A DNA stretch of 64,000 nt, from contig NZ_LR733519.1 of the NCBI RefSeq assembly GCF_902506145.1, positions 492,672 to 556,671 of the forward strand. The letters are read 5' to 3'. A model generated the notes under the pieces. It was not told the origin of the DNA. It did no database searches and was given only the letters and a program-made list of their open reading frames with translations. The position numbers and the translations under genes are program-made. Positions 53,622 to 62,112 of the stretch are shown piece after piece. The DNA is from Burkholderia sp. 8Y (lineage in GTDB: Bacteria; Pseudomonadota; Gammaproteobacteria; Burkholderiales; Burkholderiaceae). Each line of letters begins with the position of its first letter. Positions within the stretch are counted from its first letter, which is position 1.

Positions 53622-54502
53622 GCAGTCACCTCGGCCGGATTCAATACGAAGTCGTACTCGAGCGAATAGAACGGTGTTCCCATTTTCGAACCGTCAGGAG
53701 CGACACCGCTATCGTGTTTGACCCATTGGGTGATCAGCGTCGAACGCACGCCAAACACCGCGTCCGAATCGAGATACTGATCGCCATCGCGGAATACATG
53801 AGTGATCAGCGTCTCGTATCCCGGCGCCTTGATCAAGAAATGCAGGTGAGCGGGACGCCAGGGATGACGGCCGAGCGCCTCAAGCATGCGTCCCACGGGT
53901 CCGTCGTGAGGAATCGGGTAGGCTTCGGCGAGAATTGAGCGGAAATGAAACCGCCCGTCGCGATCGCTACGCAGTCGTCCACGCGCCTGAGGCTCCGAGG
54001 CGCCCGCGTCTTCTGACGACTTCTGCACGTCGTAGAACCCGTCCTCGTCAGATTGCCAGACGTCGATCTGCGCGCCGGCCAGCGGCGTGCCGTCCAGGCC
54101 GCGGATCTGACCGCTCACGAAGCAGGGCTCGCCACGCGCGCCGTTGGCGATGTCGGCGCCGTTCTCATACTCGGGCGCACCTTCGACATAGAAAGGACCG
54201 AACACCGTTGCCTCGGTGCATTCGGCCGGCTTTTTGTTGTTCTGCGCCATCACGAGCATCGAAAGGCCAAGCGTGTCGGACAGCAGGATGAACTCCTGTC
54301 GCTTGTCGTCAGTGATATGCCCGCACTCCGTCAAGAACTGAATGGCCTTGAACCATTCGTCCTCGGTGAGCTTGACGTCCCTGGCAAAACTATGGAGATG
54401 CTGCACCAGGCTGGTAAAGATGGTGCGAAGTCGTGGATTGCAGCGATCGTCCATTGACGCAAGTACCGCTTGCGTAATGGTGTCTTCGTTGATGTTGCGC
54501 AT
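53618..54502 (-). CDS. Hydroxyquinol 1,2-dioxygenase (intradiol)
   Basis: A 294-residue intradiol dioxygenase. The N-terminal helical dimerisation domain precedes ATVFGPFYVEGAP and the Fe(III) site: Tyr157 (DGFYDVQ), Tyr195 (AEAYPIPHDGP), His219 and His221 (RPAHLHF). The length and the GPFYVEGAPE stretch fit hydroxyquinol rather than catechol dioxygenases. It cleaves benzene-1,2,4-triol between C1 and C2, giving maleylacetate, which the reductase in the same operon consumes. It is the first gene of the leftward operon and divergent from the LysR gene at 54616. Confidence 0.92.
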   Translation of the reverse strand: MRNINEDTITQAVLASMDDRCNPRLRTIFTSLVQHLHSFARDVKLTEDEWFKAIQFLTECGHITDDKRQEFILLSDTLGLSMLVMAQNNKKPAECTEATVFGPFYVEGAPEYENGADIANGARGEPCFVSGQIRGLDGTPLAGAQIDVWQSDEDGFYDVQKSSEDAGASEPQARGRLRSDRDGRFHFRSILAEAYPIPHDGPVGRMLEALGRHPWRPAHLHFLIKAPGYETLITHVFRDGDQYLDSDAVFGVRSTLITQWVKHDSGVAPDGSKMGTPFYSLEYDFVLNPAEVTA

Positions 54503-54579
54503 CGCTCTTGTCTCCTAGTGCGCGTATGCATTAGACGACAGAGTAATAGGCCCGCTAAAGGAAAAAAATGCGCTATAGT

Positions 54580-54592
54580 GAAATGACATTTC
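54580..54592. promoter_or_regulatory. Palindrome GAAATGACATTTC in the divergent dioxygenase/LysR promoter
   Basis: A perfect inverted repeat GAAATG-A-CATTTC lies in the 113-base gap between the leftward dioxygenase operon and the rightward LysR gene, close to the regulator start. It extends into TTTCCGC, which also occurs in the repeat at 55631. It is the likely LysR binding site. Confidence 0.65.
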
Positions 54593-54615
54593 CGCTAGGT
54601 GGATAAATCGCGAGC

Positions 54616-55536
54616 ATGGACCGCTGGACTCAGATCGAACTTTTTGTCCTGACGGCTGAACTCGGCAGCCTGTCGAAGGCAGCGGAACAACTCGATATGT
54701 CGAACGCCGCAGCGAGCCGTACCTTGAGCGCGCTCGAGGAACGGCTAGGCACCCGCCTGATTGAGCGCACCACGCGCAGGCAATGGCTCACGGACGCGGG
54801 TGAGGCGTACCGGCGCAGCTGCGTTGCCGTGCTCTCGGAGATGGCCGAGGCGGAGGCGGCGGCAAGCGATGCGACGCTGCGGCCAAGCGGGGTCTTGCGA
54901 GTGACCAGTTCCGTCTCATTCGCGACCATGCACATCGCGCCATTCCTCACCGAATTCAATCGACGGTATCCGAGCATTTCCGTGCAGGTCATCGCGGCGA
55001 ACCGCTACCCTGATTTCATTGAAGCCGGGATCGACATTGCAATTCGCACGCGGGAGCACGAAGGCGATTCGGGAATCACGGTCCGTAAGCTGGCGGAAAC
55101 CTCCCGTATTCTTGCTGCGTCCCCGGCTTATCTCACCGAGCACGGCCGCCCCGCTAAACCAGAGGATTTATGCCAGCATCGCATGCTGGTGTACAACCTC
55201 GCTGTCGATCCCTACCTCCTTCATTTCCGGCGTGGCGAGGAAACGTCTGACGTTGCCATTACCAGTGTGCTGGATTCCAATGAAGGCCAGGTGATCGTCG
55301 CTGCGGGCCGGGCGGGCTTAGGGATCGTGATTCAGCCGCTCTATATCATTCACGATGACATCGTGGCTGGGCGTCTCGTGCCCGTGCTCGAGGACTGGCA
55401 GTTACCCCGCCTCACCATCAATCTTGCTTATCAAAGTCGCCGCTATCAGCCGGCGAAGATAAGGGTATTCACCGAATTCCTTATCGAATGGACCGAGAGG
55501 CGACAACTCGCGGCCAAGTGGCGCGCGGTCCGATAG
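54616..55536 (+). CDS. LysR-family regulator of the hydroxyquinol locus
   Basis: A 306-residue LysR protein: MDRWTQIELFVLTAELGSLSKAAEQLDMSNAAASRTLSALEERLG (HTH) and a CrgA-type substrate-binding domain (SGVLRVTSSVSFATMHIAPFL, PDFIEAGIDIAIRTREH, VAAGRAGLGIVIQPLYI). Divergent from the dioxygenase operon, the usual position for the activator of that operon, with a palindrome in the spacer. Inducer unknown; hydroxyquinol or the sugar-linked precursor are candidates. Confidence 0.92.
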   Translation: MDRWTQIELFVLTAELGSLSKAAEQLDMSNAAASRTLSALEERLGTRLIERTTRRQWLTDAGEAYRRSCVAVLSEMAEAEAAASDATLRPSGVLRVTSSVSFATMHIAPFLTEFNRRYPSISVQVIAANRYPDFIEAGIDIAIRTREHEGDSGITVRKLAETSRILAASPAYLTEHGRPAKPEDLCQHRMLVYNLAVDPYLLHFRRGEETSDVAITSVLDSNEGQVIVAAGRAGLGIVIQPLYIIHDDIVAGRLVPVLEDWQLPRLTINLAYQSRRYQPAKIRVFTEFLIEWTERRQLAAKWRAVR

Positions 55537-55630
55537 CAAGCGAGCTATCTCCCTCGAAAAACTGCCATATCAGCGGCCCGTTTCGGGGAAATTCCTTATG
55601 GACTTTTCCGGTCGGCGTCGCCCCGTAAAG

Positions 55631-55677
55631 CATATTTCCGCCTACTGGAAATATGATTTCGCGGAGGCGCATATTTC
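55631..55677. promoter_or_regulatory. Inverted repeat CATATTTCC-N7-GGAAATATG plus third half-site
   Basis: CATATTTCC at 55631-55639 and its exact complement GGAAATATG at 55647-55655 are separated by seven bases; a third CATATTTC follows at 55670-55677. They lie in the 310-base gap between the LysR gene and the rightward SDR gene. The TTTCCGC part is shared with the 54580 palindrome, so the same regulator may bind both and control the rightward transport genes. Confidence 0.7.
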
Positions 55678-55848
55678 TTTAGGGCGCGTTCGAATAGTCT
55701 ACAGCCATGACGTGATCGAGAAGACGCTGAGCGCCGATGATCAAACGGTAAGCGCGGGCTTCAGGCTGAGACGTTGACGGCATTCGTGTTATCGGCGCCC
55801 GACCCGCGAAGTAAAGCAGCGAGAGCAAATACTAGATAGGAGATAGCA

Positions 55849-56565
55849 ATGGATCGACTCAAAGGAAAAGTCGCTTTGATTACCGGAGCCGCACAAGGCA
55901 TCGGATTGACCGTAGCCCAAACGTTCGCACGCGAAGGCGCGACGGTTATCGCGGCTGACATCAAGGCGAGCGACTCGAAAGAATTCGACATTGAACAGCT
56001 TGATGTCTCGTCCCCGGCGGACTGGTCGCGTGTCGTCGAATCGGTCATCGCCAAACACGGGCGCATTGATGTGCTCGTCAATAACGCGGGCATCGTCTAC
56101 TGCTATGAAACGCTGGATGGCACTGACCTGGATAGCTGGCAGAAAGTGCTGTCGGTGAACCTCACGGGAAGCTTCCTCGGCATCCAGGCCGTGCTGCCCT
56201 CGATGCGCGGCATGCGCAAGGGTTCCATCATCAACTTCTCGTCGATGTGGGGCATCGTAGGGACGGCCGGCGCAGCCGCATATGCAGCAGCCAAGGGCGG
56301 CGTGCGCAACATGACCAAGAACGCGGCCGTGACATACGCGCCCGAGAACGTCCGGGTCAATTCCGTGCACCCTGGCTTGATCAGAACGCCGCTCGTGACG
56401 AGTCAGTCAGACGATCTGAACGGCGAGATCATCGCCAAGACGCCGATGGGACGCATGGGCACGCCCGAGGAAGTCGCGAACGTGTGCCTCTTCCTGGCCA
56501 GCGACGAATCTTCGTTCATGACAGGTGCGGAACTCGTGATCGACGGCGGATATCTGGCGCAGTAA
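55849..56565 (+). CDS. Short-chain dehydrogenase/reductase
   Basis: A 238-residue SDR: TGAAQGIG, ADIKAS after the second strand (Asp, NAD), NNAG, the Ser of NFSSMWGIVGTAG, YAAAK, MTGAELVIDGGY. It starts the rightward block that continues with the Gfo/Idh dehydrogenase and the sugar ABC transporter, so it probably oxidises a sugar or cyclitol hydroxyl. AGATAGGAGATAG precedes the ATG. Confidence 0.93.
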   Translation: MDRLKGKVALITGAAQGIGLTVAQTFAREGATVIAADIKASDSKEFDIEQLDVSSPADWSRVVESVIAKHGRIDVLVNNAGIVYCYETLDGTDLDSWQKVLSVNLTGSFLGIQAVLPSMRGMRKGSIINFSSMWGIVGTAGAAAYAAAKGGVRNMTKNAAVTYAPENVRVNSVHPGLIRTPLVTSQSDDLNGEIIAKTPMGRMGTPEEVANVCLFLASDESSFMTGAELVIDGGYLAQ

Positions 56566-56712
56566 GCCCGCGCAAACAGTCGCGCTGAACGCGCAGCCCA
56601 GTCTTCAGAAAGCGCAGTGCCTCTATCGACGCCAGCCGGTGCATTCTGTACGCGGTTGGTGAAACTCCAAACAGCCTCAGCTCGTTCTGCAGGCGCAAAG
56701 CAGGTGAAACGC

Positions 56713-57876
56713 ATGTCTACTGACCTTCTTTCCCAATTCGGCCGACGCGTGCGAGTGGGCCTTGTCGGCGGCGGAAAAGATTCCGTCATCGGTCGCACCC
56801 ATCTCATTGCCATGCGAACCGACGGACTTTACGACGTTGTCGCTGGCGCGATGTCGATCGATCCCGAGATCGCGAAAGCCTCAGCGCGGGCCGAGTTGAT
56901 CGACGAAGACAGGGCCTACACCGATTTTCGGGTCATGGCAGAACGTGAAGCAGCGCGCGAAGACCGCATCGACGCAGTCGTCATCGCCACGCCCCCGCAG
57001 TTGCACTACGAGGTGGCGCACGTCTTCATGGAAAAAGGAATCGACGTCATCTGCGAGAAGCCGCTGACGCGCGATCTCGCCGAGGCGCAACGCCTCAATG
57101 ATCTCGTCAAGCAACATGACCGGCTTTTCCTCCTCACGCATTGCTACACCGGCTACCCGATGGTCCGGGAAGCGCGCGCGCTCGTCGCGTCGGGTGCCCT
57201 TGGCAAGATCCAGTGCATTGAAGGCGAGCTGTGCGCGGGATTCGTGGTTGACCCAGCGAACCCTGATCGCCATTGGCGCTTCCGCGAATCCGCGATGGGC
57301 AAGGGCGTTCTCCTGGGCGAAGTCGGCTCTCACGCTCACCACATCGTTTCGTACATCACGGGGCTTCGCGTCGAGCAAGTGTCCGCAGAGATGAACACGT
57401 TCGCTGAAGGCCGGGAAGTGTACGACAACGCCTATCTGACGGCACGCTTCGAGGGCGGCGCTCGCGGCCGCTTGTGGGGAAGCTACGTTGCAACCGGCAA
57501 CGATCACGGCCTGTCTTTCCGCATCTTTGGCGAAAAAGGCAGCCTCACCTGGGTTCAGGAAGAACCGGAAGTGCTCTGGTTCAAACCGCCGGGCGCGCCG
57601 GCCCAACGTCTGGCTCGGGGCTATGCAAGCAACTCTCCGCAAGCAGCTGCTGCAACGCGCTTCACGGCCGGACACCCGGAAGGGTACGCCCTCGCTTTTG
57701 CGAATCTGTACTCCGATTTCGCAAAGGCCTTGATGGCGAAGCGTCTTGAGTTGCCGTATCAGTCGTACCTCGACGGCATTCCGGGCATTGCGGATGGCGT
57801 GGACACGATGTCGTTGATCGACGCCGCAGTGCGTTCCGCGGAACACGACGGCGCCTGGACTACCCTCACTCGGTAG
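56713..57876 (+). CDS. Gfo/Idh/MocA-family oxidoreductase
   Basis: A 387-residue NAD(P)-dependent sugar or cyclitol dehydrogenase: VRVGLVGGGKDSVIGRTHLIAM (Rossmann), VIATPPQLHYEVAHVFMEKGIDVICEKPLTRDLAEA with the EKP motif, then LGEVGSHAHHIVSYITGLRVEQV with the catalytic His region and GRLWGSYVATGNDHGL. Its length and the KDSxIGxxHRxA-like start fit the group that includes levoglucosan and glycoside 3-dehydrogenases, which make 3-keto sugars. The TIM barrel at 49770 could act on such a product. ATG 56713 has AGGTGA upstream. Confidence 0.88.
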   Translation: MSTDLLSQFGRRVRVGLVGGGKDSVIGRTHLIAMRTDGLYDVVAGAMSIDPEIAKASARAELIDEDRAYTDFRVMAEREAAREDRIDAVVIATPPQLHYEVAHVFMEKGIDVICEKPLTRDLAEAQRLNDLVKQHDRLFLLTHCYTGYPMVREARALVASGALGKIQCIEGELCAGFVVDPANPDRHWRFRESAMGKGVLLGEVGSHAHHIVSYITGLRVEQVSAEMNTFAEGREVYDNAYLTARFEGGARGRLWGSYVATGNDHGLSFRIFGEKGSLTWVQEEPEVLWFKPPGAPAQRLARGYASNSPQAAAATRFTAGHPEGYALAFANLYSDFAKALMAKRLELPYQSYLDGIPGIADGVDTMSLIDAAVRSAEHDGAWTTLTR

Positions 57877-57899
57877 ATCGCTCTTGAATAAAGCTGAGT

Positions 57900-57921
57900 T
57901 CGGATCGCGTCCACGATCCGA
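57900..57921. terminator. Stem-loop after the Gfo/Idh gene
   Basis: TCGGATCG at 57900-57907 pairs with CGATCCGA at 57914-57921 around a six-base loop, 24 bases after the stop. No T-tract follows, so it may be an RNA-processing hairpin rather than a true terminator. It lies between the dehydrogenase and the transporter genes. Confidence 0.35.
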
Positions 57922-58078
57922 GCTCTATTGAAACCCATTAGGGTTCCTTATTGAAAGGCACGAACAACGCAATCTGACTGCCCAAAGGCAGTTCGTTCGC
58001 AAGCTTTTCGAATCCGACGCGCGCTTTCGTGCGACGCCCCCGGTTCACAGTGTTTTCATATCATAATTGGAGACAGTA

Positions 58079-59002
58079 ATGCTCAAGAAAATCGTGCTTG
58101 GCCTTGCAGCAAGCGGTCTGTTGGCAAGCGCCGTATCCGCCAAGGAAGTCAACTCCGTCGGCGTCGCAATTTATTCGCTCGGTGATCCGTTCCAGAACGC
58201 CATCTCCAAGGGCGTGACGGATCGCGCAAAGCAGAACAATCCGAACGCCAAGGTCATGACCGTCGCGTCGGACTACGACCTTAACAAGCAATTCTCGCAG
58301 GTCGACAATTTCATTTCTGCGAAGACGGATCTCATCATTCTGACCGCTGATGATCCGAAGGCGATCCTTCCGGCTATTAAACGGGCCGACGCAGCCGGCA
58401 TTCCCGTCATCGCAGTGGACGTTTCGGCGGACGGCGCGGCGGCCACCGTGCAGACCAACAACTTCAAAGCTGGCGAGATGGCATGCCAGTACATGTCCGA
58501 CAAACTCGGTGGCAAAGGCAAGGTCGTCATCCTGAACGGACCGTCTGTTTCGTCGATTCAGGATCGCGTCAAGGGTTGTCAGTCGGTTTTGAGCAAGGGC
58601 AAGTTCGAGATCCTCTCCGACAATCAGAACGCAAAGGCGACGCGTGAAGGCGGTCTGACGGTCATGCAATCGCTGTTGACGCGCTTTCCGAAAGTCGACG
58701 GCGTCTTCACGGTGTGCGACCAGGAAGCCATCGGGGCGGATTTGGCCGCAAAGCAGTTCAATCGGAAGGACTTCCTGATCGTCAGCGTCGACGGGTCGCC
58801 CGAAGTGACGTCGCTTTTGAAGTCGCCGTCGGCGATTCAAGGCACGGTTGCGCAGAGCCCGTATTCGATGGCGCAAACCGCATTCGATATCGGCAACGAC
58901 ATGCTGTCGAAGGGAAAGAAGCCTGCGAACCCCGTGATCCTGCTCGACCCGAAACTGGTCACGCGTGACAACGTTAGTTCGTACAAAGGCTGGGGTGGTT
59001 GA
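58079..59002 (+). CDS. Periplasmic sugar-binding protein of an ABC transporter (ribose type)
   Basis: A 307-residue binding protein with signal peptide MLKKIVLGLAASGLLASAVSA followed by KEVNSVGVAIYSLGDPFQNAISKGV, LILTADDPKAILPAIKRADAAGIPVIAVDV and VDGVFTVCDQEAIGADLAAK, the Peripla_BP_4 pattern of ribose-like carriers. It captures the substrate in the periplasm for the permease encoded downstream. TTGGAGACAGTA precedes the ATG; the earlier in-frame ATG at 58067 lacks a site. Confidence 0.94.
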   Translation: MLKKIVLGLAASGLLASAVSAKEVNSVGVAIYSLGDPFQNAISKGVTDRAKQNNPNAKVMTVASDYDLNKQFSQVDNFISAKTDLIILTADDPKAILPAIKRADAAGIPVIAVDVSADGAAATVQTNNFKAGEMACQYMSDKLGGKGKVVILNGPSVSSIQDRVKGCQSVLSKGKFEILSDNQNAKATREGGLTVMQSLLTRFPKVDGVFTVCDQEAIGADLAAKQFNRKDFLIVSVDGSPEVTSLLKSPSAIQGTVAQSPYSMAQTAFDIGNDMLSKGKKPANPVILLDPKLVTRDNVSSYKGWGG

Positions 59003-59096
59003 ACTCGCGCCACGATGAATGCAGCGTAAATGATGCAGCAGTGGGGCGCGTACCGCATCCGCGTGCGCGCCCGCGAGCAGCACATAGGGAGACATG

Positions 59097-60638
59097 ATGG
59101 CTACAGATGATCGGATTCCGCTTCTCGAGATGCGCAACGTCAGCAAGACGTTCGTCGGCACCAAGGCGCTCGATAACGTCGAACTGCGGGCGTGGGGCGG
59201 TGAAGTGCTCGCCCTTATGGGAGAGAACGGCGCAGGCAAGTCGACGCTGATGAAAATTCTATCGGGTGCCTATGAGGCCGACGCGGGTAGCGAGATCCTC
59301 ATCGACGGCCAGCCGATAACCATCGGCGATCCGCTAGAGGCGAAGAGATACGGTGTTTCGATTATCTACCAGGAGCTGAGCCTCGCACCCAATCTCTCCG
59401 TGGCCGAAAACATCTATCTGGGGCGGGAGCTTTCCGTTCGCGGCGTGGCGAATCGGCAGGCAATGTACGCCGGCTGTCGAGAGGTACTGGAACGCCTCGA
59501 CGTTCCTTTCACTGCCCGTACCCTCGTCGGGACGCTTTCCATCGCGGAGCAGCAGTTGGTGGAAATCGGCCGGGCACTGCACGCAAAGTCGAGGATTCTG
59601 GTACTCGACGAGCCCACCACGGCGTTATCGTCCCGGGAAAGCGAGCGGCTATTCGCGTTGATCCGTCAACTGCGCTCGGAAGGTATCGCCATCATTTACA
59701 TCAGTCACCGAATGGAAGAGGTCTATGACCTGTCCGACCGTGTGTCCGTGCTGCGAGACGGTCGGTATGTGGGAACCATTGACCGCGCCGAGCTCTCTGC
59801 TCAGGCGATCGTGAAGATGATGGTTGGCCGGGACCTGTCGACGTTTTATATGAAGGAACATGACGCGCACGGCAGCCGCGGTCCTGTCGTCTTTGAAGCG
59901 AAGGACATCTCCGATGGCGACAAGATCAAACCGTGCAGTTTCCAGGTCCACCAGGGCGAGGTACTGGGCATTGCGGGCCTCGTCGGATCGGGACGCACTG
60001 AGTTGGCCAGGTTGATCTATGGGGCCGACGAGAAGGCGAGCGGAACGGTCTTCATCAACGGTCAGGAAGTGAACATTCGCCAACCGTCCGACGCCATCAA
60101 ACACGGGTTGGCTTATCTCACGGAAGATCGCAAAGCACTGGGCCTCTTCCTCGATATGTCGTGCGCCGAAAACATCAATCTGGGCGTCATTGTCCCAGAT
60201 GCACGCCCGGGCGGCTTCCTCAACTTGTCGAAAGGCAAGAAGCGCGCGAGCTCCGCGTTTGAGCAACTACGTGTGCGGGCGGCAAGCCCTATTGTCAACG
60301 TTGGGAGCCTTTCCGGCGGAAACCAGCAAAAGGTGCTGCTGTCGCGCTGGCTCCAGATTGGCCCAAAGGTGCTGATTCTCGACGAGCCCACCCGAGGTGT
60401 TGACATCGGCGCTAAATCCGAGATTTACCGCCTCATCGACGACTTGGCGCGTCAAGGAATCGGTGTGGTCGTGATTTCCAGCGAACTCGCGGAAATCATT
60501 GGAGTCTGCGATCGCACACTCGTCATGCGTGCAGGCCAGATCGTCGGCGAAGTCGGCGGGCCCAACAACGACGCAATTACGCAAGAAAACATCATGGCTC
60601 TCGCGGCAGGAGCGGATGCAACCCTCGATGCCGCTTGA
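59097..60638 (+). CDS. Sugar ABC transporter ATP-binding protein (RbsA type)
   Basis: A 513-residue protein with two ABC domains. The first has [13 protein letters not shown] (Walker A), [15 protein letters not shown] (signature) and [12 protein letters not shown] (Walker B). The second has a degenerate Walker A ([10 protein letters not shown]), [15 protein letters not shown] and [13 protein letters not shown], as is normal in RbsA-type ATPases. AGGGAG lies upstream of ATG 59094/59097. It powers the permease encoded 22 bases downstream. Confidence 0.95.
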   Translation: MATDDRIPLLEMRNVSKTFVGTKALDNVELRAWGGEVLALMGENGAGKSTLMKILSGAYEADAGSEILIDGQPITIGDPLEAKRYGVSIIYQELSLAPNLSVAENIYLGRELSVRGVANRQAMYAGCREVLERLDVPFTARTLVGTLSIAEQQLVEIGRALHAKSRILVLDEPTTALSSRESERLFALIRQLRSEGIAIIYISHRMEEVYDLSDRVSVLRDGRYVGTIDRAELSAQAIVKMMVGRDLSTFYMKEHDAHGSRGPVVFEAKDISDGDKIKPCSFQVHQGEVLGIAGLVGSGRTELARLIYGADEKASGTVFINGQEVNIRQPSDAIKHGLAYLTEDRKALGLFLDMSCAENINLGVIVPDARPGGFLNLSKGKKRASSAFEQLRVRAASPIVNVGSLSGGNQQKVLLSRWLQIGPKVLILDEPTRGVDIGAKSEIYRLIDDLARQGIGVVVISSELAEIIGVCDRTLVMRAGQIVGEVGGPNNDAITQENIMALAAGADATLDAA

Positions 60639-60659
60639 TAAACAGATTTGGAGACAATC

Positions 60660-61682
60660 ATGGACAAGTCAACGCTTCGTAGTCCTGTCGTAAAGGGAAA
60701 GACAAACGACGCGGTCGGAATGTCGGCGCATAAGGTGCATGTCCGTCGGCTGATTAGTGCAATCGGTATGCTGCCGGTGCTGATCCTGCTTTCCGTCGCA
60801 TTCAACTTCGCTACTCAAGGAACGTTCTTCACCGGCCAGAATATCTCGATCGTCGCACAGCAGGCCGCGATCAACACAGTCCTGGCTGCAGGGATGACGT
60901 TTGTCATTCTGACAGGTGGCATCGACCTGTCGGTGGGTTCAATGCTGGCGACTGCGGCAATGACCTCGATGATCTGTTCACTCGACCCCTCGTTCGGTGC
61001 CTTCGCGCTTCCGGTCGGGCTGGTGACGGGCATCGTTCTCGGCGCGATAAACGGCCTGCTCATCGCGTACCTCAGGCTTCCGCCGTTCATCGTCACGCTT
61101 GGATCTCTTACGGCAGTGCGGGGCCTTGCACGCTTGATTGGAAACGACGGTACGGTGATGAACCCCAATCTGGGATTTGCGTGGATCGGCAACGCGAGCG
61201 TCCTCGGGGTCCCGGTTTTAGCGATCATCGCGCTCGCCGTCATCGTGATTTCGTGGATCGTCCTTCGCCGTACTGTGTTGGGCATCTGGATCTATGCAAT
61301 GGGTGGAAATCCGGCGGCCGCGCGTCTTTCCGGCATCAAAGTCAGCCTCATTCTGCTGTTTGTTTATGCCGTTTCCGGTTTGCTTTCCGGCCTCGGTGGT
61401 GTGATGTCTGCCGCCCGACTTTATGCCGCGAACGGTCTTCAGATCGGCATGGGATATGAACTGGACGCGATTGCCGCAGTTATTCTCGGCGGCACGAGCT
61501 TTGTGGGCGGTGTTGGCTCGATCTGGGGGACTCTGGTCGGTGCGTTGATTATCGCCGTGCTCTCGAATGGCCTTGTCATTCTTGGCGTCTCCGACATCTG
61601 GCAGTTCATTATCAAGGGCCTCGTGATTATCGCCGCCGTGGCACTCGATCGTTTCCGTCGCAGTGGTGAGAATCGCACCTGA
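60660..61682 (+). CDS. Sugar ABC transporter permease (RbsC type)
   Basis: A 340-residue membrane protein with about eight to ten hydrophobic segments: AINTVLAAGMTFVILTGGIDLSVGSMLA, NGLLIAYLRLPPFIVTLGSLTAVRGLARLI, and GMGYELDAIAAVILGGTSFVGGVGSIWGTLVGALII, all hallmarks of BPD_transp_2 permeases. The ATG at 60660 is behind TTGGAGACAATC; METI at 60648 is in frame but lacks a site. Forms the transporter with the preceding two gene products. Confidence 0.95.
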   Translation: MDKSTLRSPVVKGKTNDAVGMSAHKVHVRRLISAIGMLPVLILLSVAFNFATQGTFFTGQNISIVAQQAAINTVLAAGMTFVILTGGIDLSVGSMLATAAMTSMICSLDPSFGAFALPVGLVTGIVLGAINGLLIAYLRLPPFIVTLGSLTAVRGLARLIGNDGTVMNPNLGFAWIGNASVLGVPVLAIIALAVIVISWIVLRRTVLGIWIYAMGGNPAAARLSGIKVSLILLFVYAVSGLLSGLGGVMSAARLYAANGLQIGMGYELDAIAAVILGGTSFVGGVGSIWGTLVGALIIAVLSNGLVILGVSDIWQFIIKGLVIIAAVALDRFRRSGENRT

Positions 61683-62112
61683 TCACCAATATCTGTAGTG
61701 GAGCGCAACAGTAGCTCGCGTTTCCATTCTTGTCTTATCCCGCTCCGGTCGACGCGAGTCTTAGCGGAAGCACAGCTAGCGTCGACTAATGAGTGCAGCA
61801 AGCCAGCGCGCATGACGATCCTGCTCATTGAGCGGCGCGTACGGCCGACCGAGAAGTGTCTGGTTTCTAGCGAAGACCGTTACGACGCGACGCTAATTCA
61901 ACCTAGCGCGTTGGTGTCTGCGCGCCTATGAGGCGTATCAATTCAGACGTGCAGGGAAGCGCCATCCGCCCATGCCGTCGTATTGATGTGGTTACTGCAT
62001 CAGACCAGGACAATGCAGAATGAGTAAGCCCCACGAACCTGAGATTTACGGGTCGTTAGCATGACGAAACGCGAATAAGTTTTGAATCACGATTTGGAGA
62101 TAGGAGAAAACA
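61683..62112. other. Gap between permease and porin genes, no gene seen
   Basis: About 430 bases. No family-like frame was found. The last 40 bases (GATTTGGAGATAGGAG) hold the porin ribosome site; a porin promoter is expected upstream. Confidence 0.5.

Noticed and set aside
58061..59239. A 392-codon leftward frame opposite the sugar-binding protein
   Set aside because: Antisense to a binding protein with a clear signal peptide and fold motifs.
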